Part shown: in pieces, positions 62,290-64,000 of the stretch
Layout of the letters: every line of letters begins with the position of its first letter
How positions within the stretch are numbered: position 1 is the first letter of the stretch
Source of the DNA: Liolophura sinensis
Taxonomy: Eukaryota > Mollusca > Polyplacophora > Chitonida > Chitonidae
DNA: 64,000 bases
Assembly (NCBI RefSeq): GCF_032854445.1
Contig: NC_088300.1
Coordinates: 65,506,984 to 65,570,983 of the forward strand
Reading direction: 5' to 3'
Notes under the pieces: generated by a model
Told to the model about the DNA's origin: nothing
Databases searched by the model: none
The model's input: only the letters and a program-made list of their open reading frames with translations
Translations under genes and position numbers: made by a program

Positions 62290-64000
62290 TACACATGTTT
62301 TCTCTATGGATTTCCTCTATGCCCACGATATGTAAGTACATTAGCACCTATTACGATGTAAACTGTTGCTTCGCAACGGCTATGGGATTATAGTTTGAGT
62401 CTATAGTTTTTTGACGCATGAATTCTTGATGCTCATACAAGCGACGAACAAAATGTATCTTGCATTTTTGAATTATTTTCACTTTTTTTCTCTTTGAAAA
62501 TCATTTATAAACCAGATGAAATTGAAAAACTGAATTCACAAATTGAATTGCTTGAAATCTCATGATTTTTTTACATCTAACCATGTATACCGCAGACAAT
62601 ACATGTGTATATACTCAACACGTGTACATTGATCGAAGCTATTCGAACTTTTCTTTGAAAGCCGCATGTGATTGGCCGCAAAAGAAAGACAAGCTTTACT
62701 GGCAAACCAATCGGAAGTGTCACTTTAGTCTTTCATCAAGCCTCGCCCTATCTCGTTTAAGACTCGCACCAGTTAATGTCAGAAGCAAATCCCGCTGTTT
62801 CGTCATCCATTCTGTGACTATTGCCACTCCAGCTCTCGGAATCATTGGTAAACATTCGCACATAGTAATCCTTCTCGTCTAGTGTTTGACAAGCTCATTC
62901 GGCAAGGGAAATTCAACCGCCACGTCTCCCGAATCTACCTCATCCGTCGATGAGTTACTTCTATGAATTTTGCTCGTTTGACATCCAAATTATCCCTAAA
63001 CCAACAGCCAAACTCTCGAAATTTATATTTCGTCCACTTCATTTCGGACCTTTCCTCCTCTTTATCGCTGTGGCATTCACAGAAATTTGGATTCGCCAAC
63101 TTTTGACGAAATAATCCTGGTTGTGTTTAAGATGATAAAATTTACGGCGTTGAGTTTGGAAGTACTTGGCGCCGGGTGACGTGTGTTTAACCAGGTTGTT
63201 CAACTCAATGCTCGATCAGCCGCAGGCCTCTTCTTGCAAGTCCAACGTTTGAGTCAACAAAACTCACTAAAGTCCTGCACCAAAAGTGCCCATCAACGCC
63301 ACGCGGTACGAGAGCGATTTTCACACTTTTACAACAAAAACCCCAACAAAGTCTGGCTCTCGTGAAGATATCTACTGAAGACGTTGACAAAAAAGTAATT
63401 GGAGATTTCGTTAGCCCCTAAATCTGAACTTTTGCCAGGGCTTGTTGAAAAGCAGTTCAGAAGGCAATCGTCTTTAGTGGGTCACGTGCTATATCTTGTT
63501 GTGAGTCACGTTTGCGGACAACACAGTCGAGGATATAATTTAAATTGAATAATCTTCCAATTAATGTATCTTCCAAAACTTGTCTTGCAAAGAAAGTTTT
63601 GCAAGATCTTATAGGAGAAATTGGGTAAAAACATTCGCATAAGAAATAACAAGAAAATAAAGTAAAATTATGAACCCATGCAAGATCTTAAAACAAAATT
63701 TTGAACGATAATAGTTTTAGAGCTCTATCATTGTCTAAAGAAAGAAAACAGGAAAATTTACTAACAAAGCTTTAACTAGATAACAAATTTTACTCACTGA
63801 AAATCCGATAAAATATAAAATAGCACAATTCATTAATGAAGTAAATTGTTGAATTTAATTATGCAATTAACGCGCCACTATTGCTCCATTGCGAATGTTT
63901 TTTTTACCAGTATTAAGGTAGTGTAAAAAGTTTTCAACTCACATAAACTGACAAACGCGAATGATTAGGTACAATTATGCTCTTCATACGGGAATAATTT
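62290..64000. other. Intergenic; GC-richer 62600-63500
   Basis: No gene recognised. Opposing frames at 63183-63365 (plus) and 63205-63390 (minus) cover the same DNA. GGTCACGTG at 63481 is another E-box-type site, not the full palindrome. Confidence 0.35.

Overview
This is eukaryotic genomic DNA, most likely from a mollusc. It is AT-rich and full of microsatellites. It carries many copies of a short interspersed element whose 3' segment reads, on its minus strand, GGTGTTTTACGCCGTACTC, ending in (AAAT)n. It also has a second, unrelated SINE-like family with a (CATT)n tail. From memory, both resemble repeats common in molluscan genomes; I could not search a database, so the phylum is an inference and I do not name a species.

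I find no convincing host protein-coding gene in the 64 kb. Open frames are short (the longest is 194 codons and partly made of tandem repeat), frames on the two strands overlap freely, and none carries a family I recognise, with one exception. The window reads as intergenic or long-intron DNA: unique, moderately GC-rich stretches (about 1-1900, 12050-12700, 14650-15700, 24900-25560, 27500-28000, 31700-32260, 37600-38050, 56000-57500, 62600-63500) separated by AT-rich stretches with repeats.

The exception is at 25755-26859, a 1.1-kb DNA transposon. Its near-perfect 20-bp terminal inverted repeats are flanked on both sides by TTAA. Inside is a CRE (TGACGTCA), then an acidic first exon ending in NRTGNTYW exactly at a GTAAGA splice donor. 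That ending resembles the entry to the Cys-rich domain of P2X7-C-terminal-like proteins. The opposite strand carries a second, unrecognised frame.

The other notable region is 33.3-35.1 kb. Two SINE copies, a SINE remnant and a second-family SINE lie beside an array of about eleven 40-bp units that appear to derive from the 3' end of the first SINE. Other mobile DNA includes a pair of related inverted-repeat elements (22038-22206 and 23722-23980), a 130-bp foldback element (39007-39136), a 156-bp MITE-like element (46421-46576) and three further tRNA-like SINE heads (about 4.6, 38.7 and 53.5 kb). Degenerate minisatellites lie at 7.0, 11.7, 31.3, 39.8, 58.3 and 59.0 kb. Three AT dinucleotide tracts of 76-101 bp and one ATAC tract of about 89 bp complete the picture.
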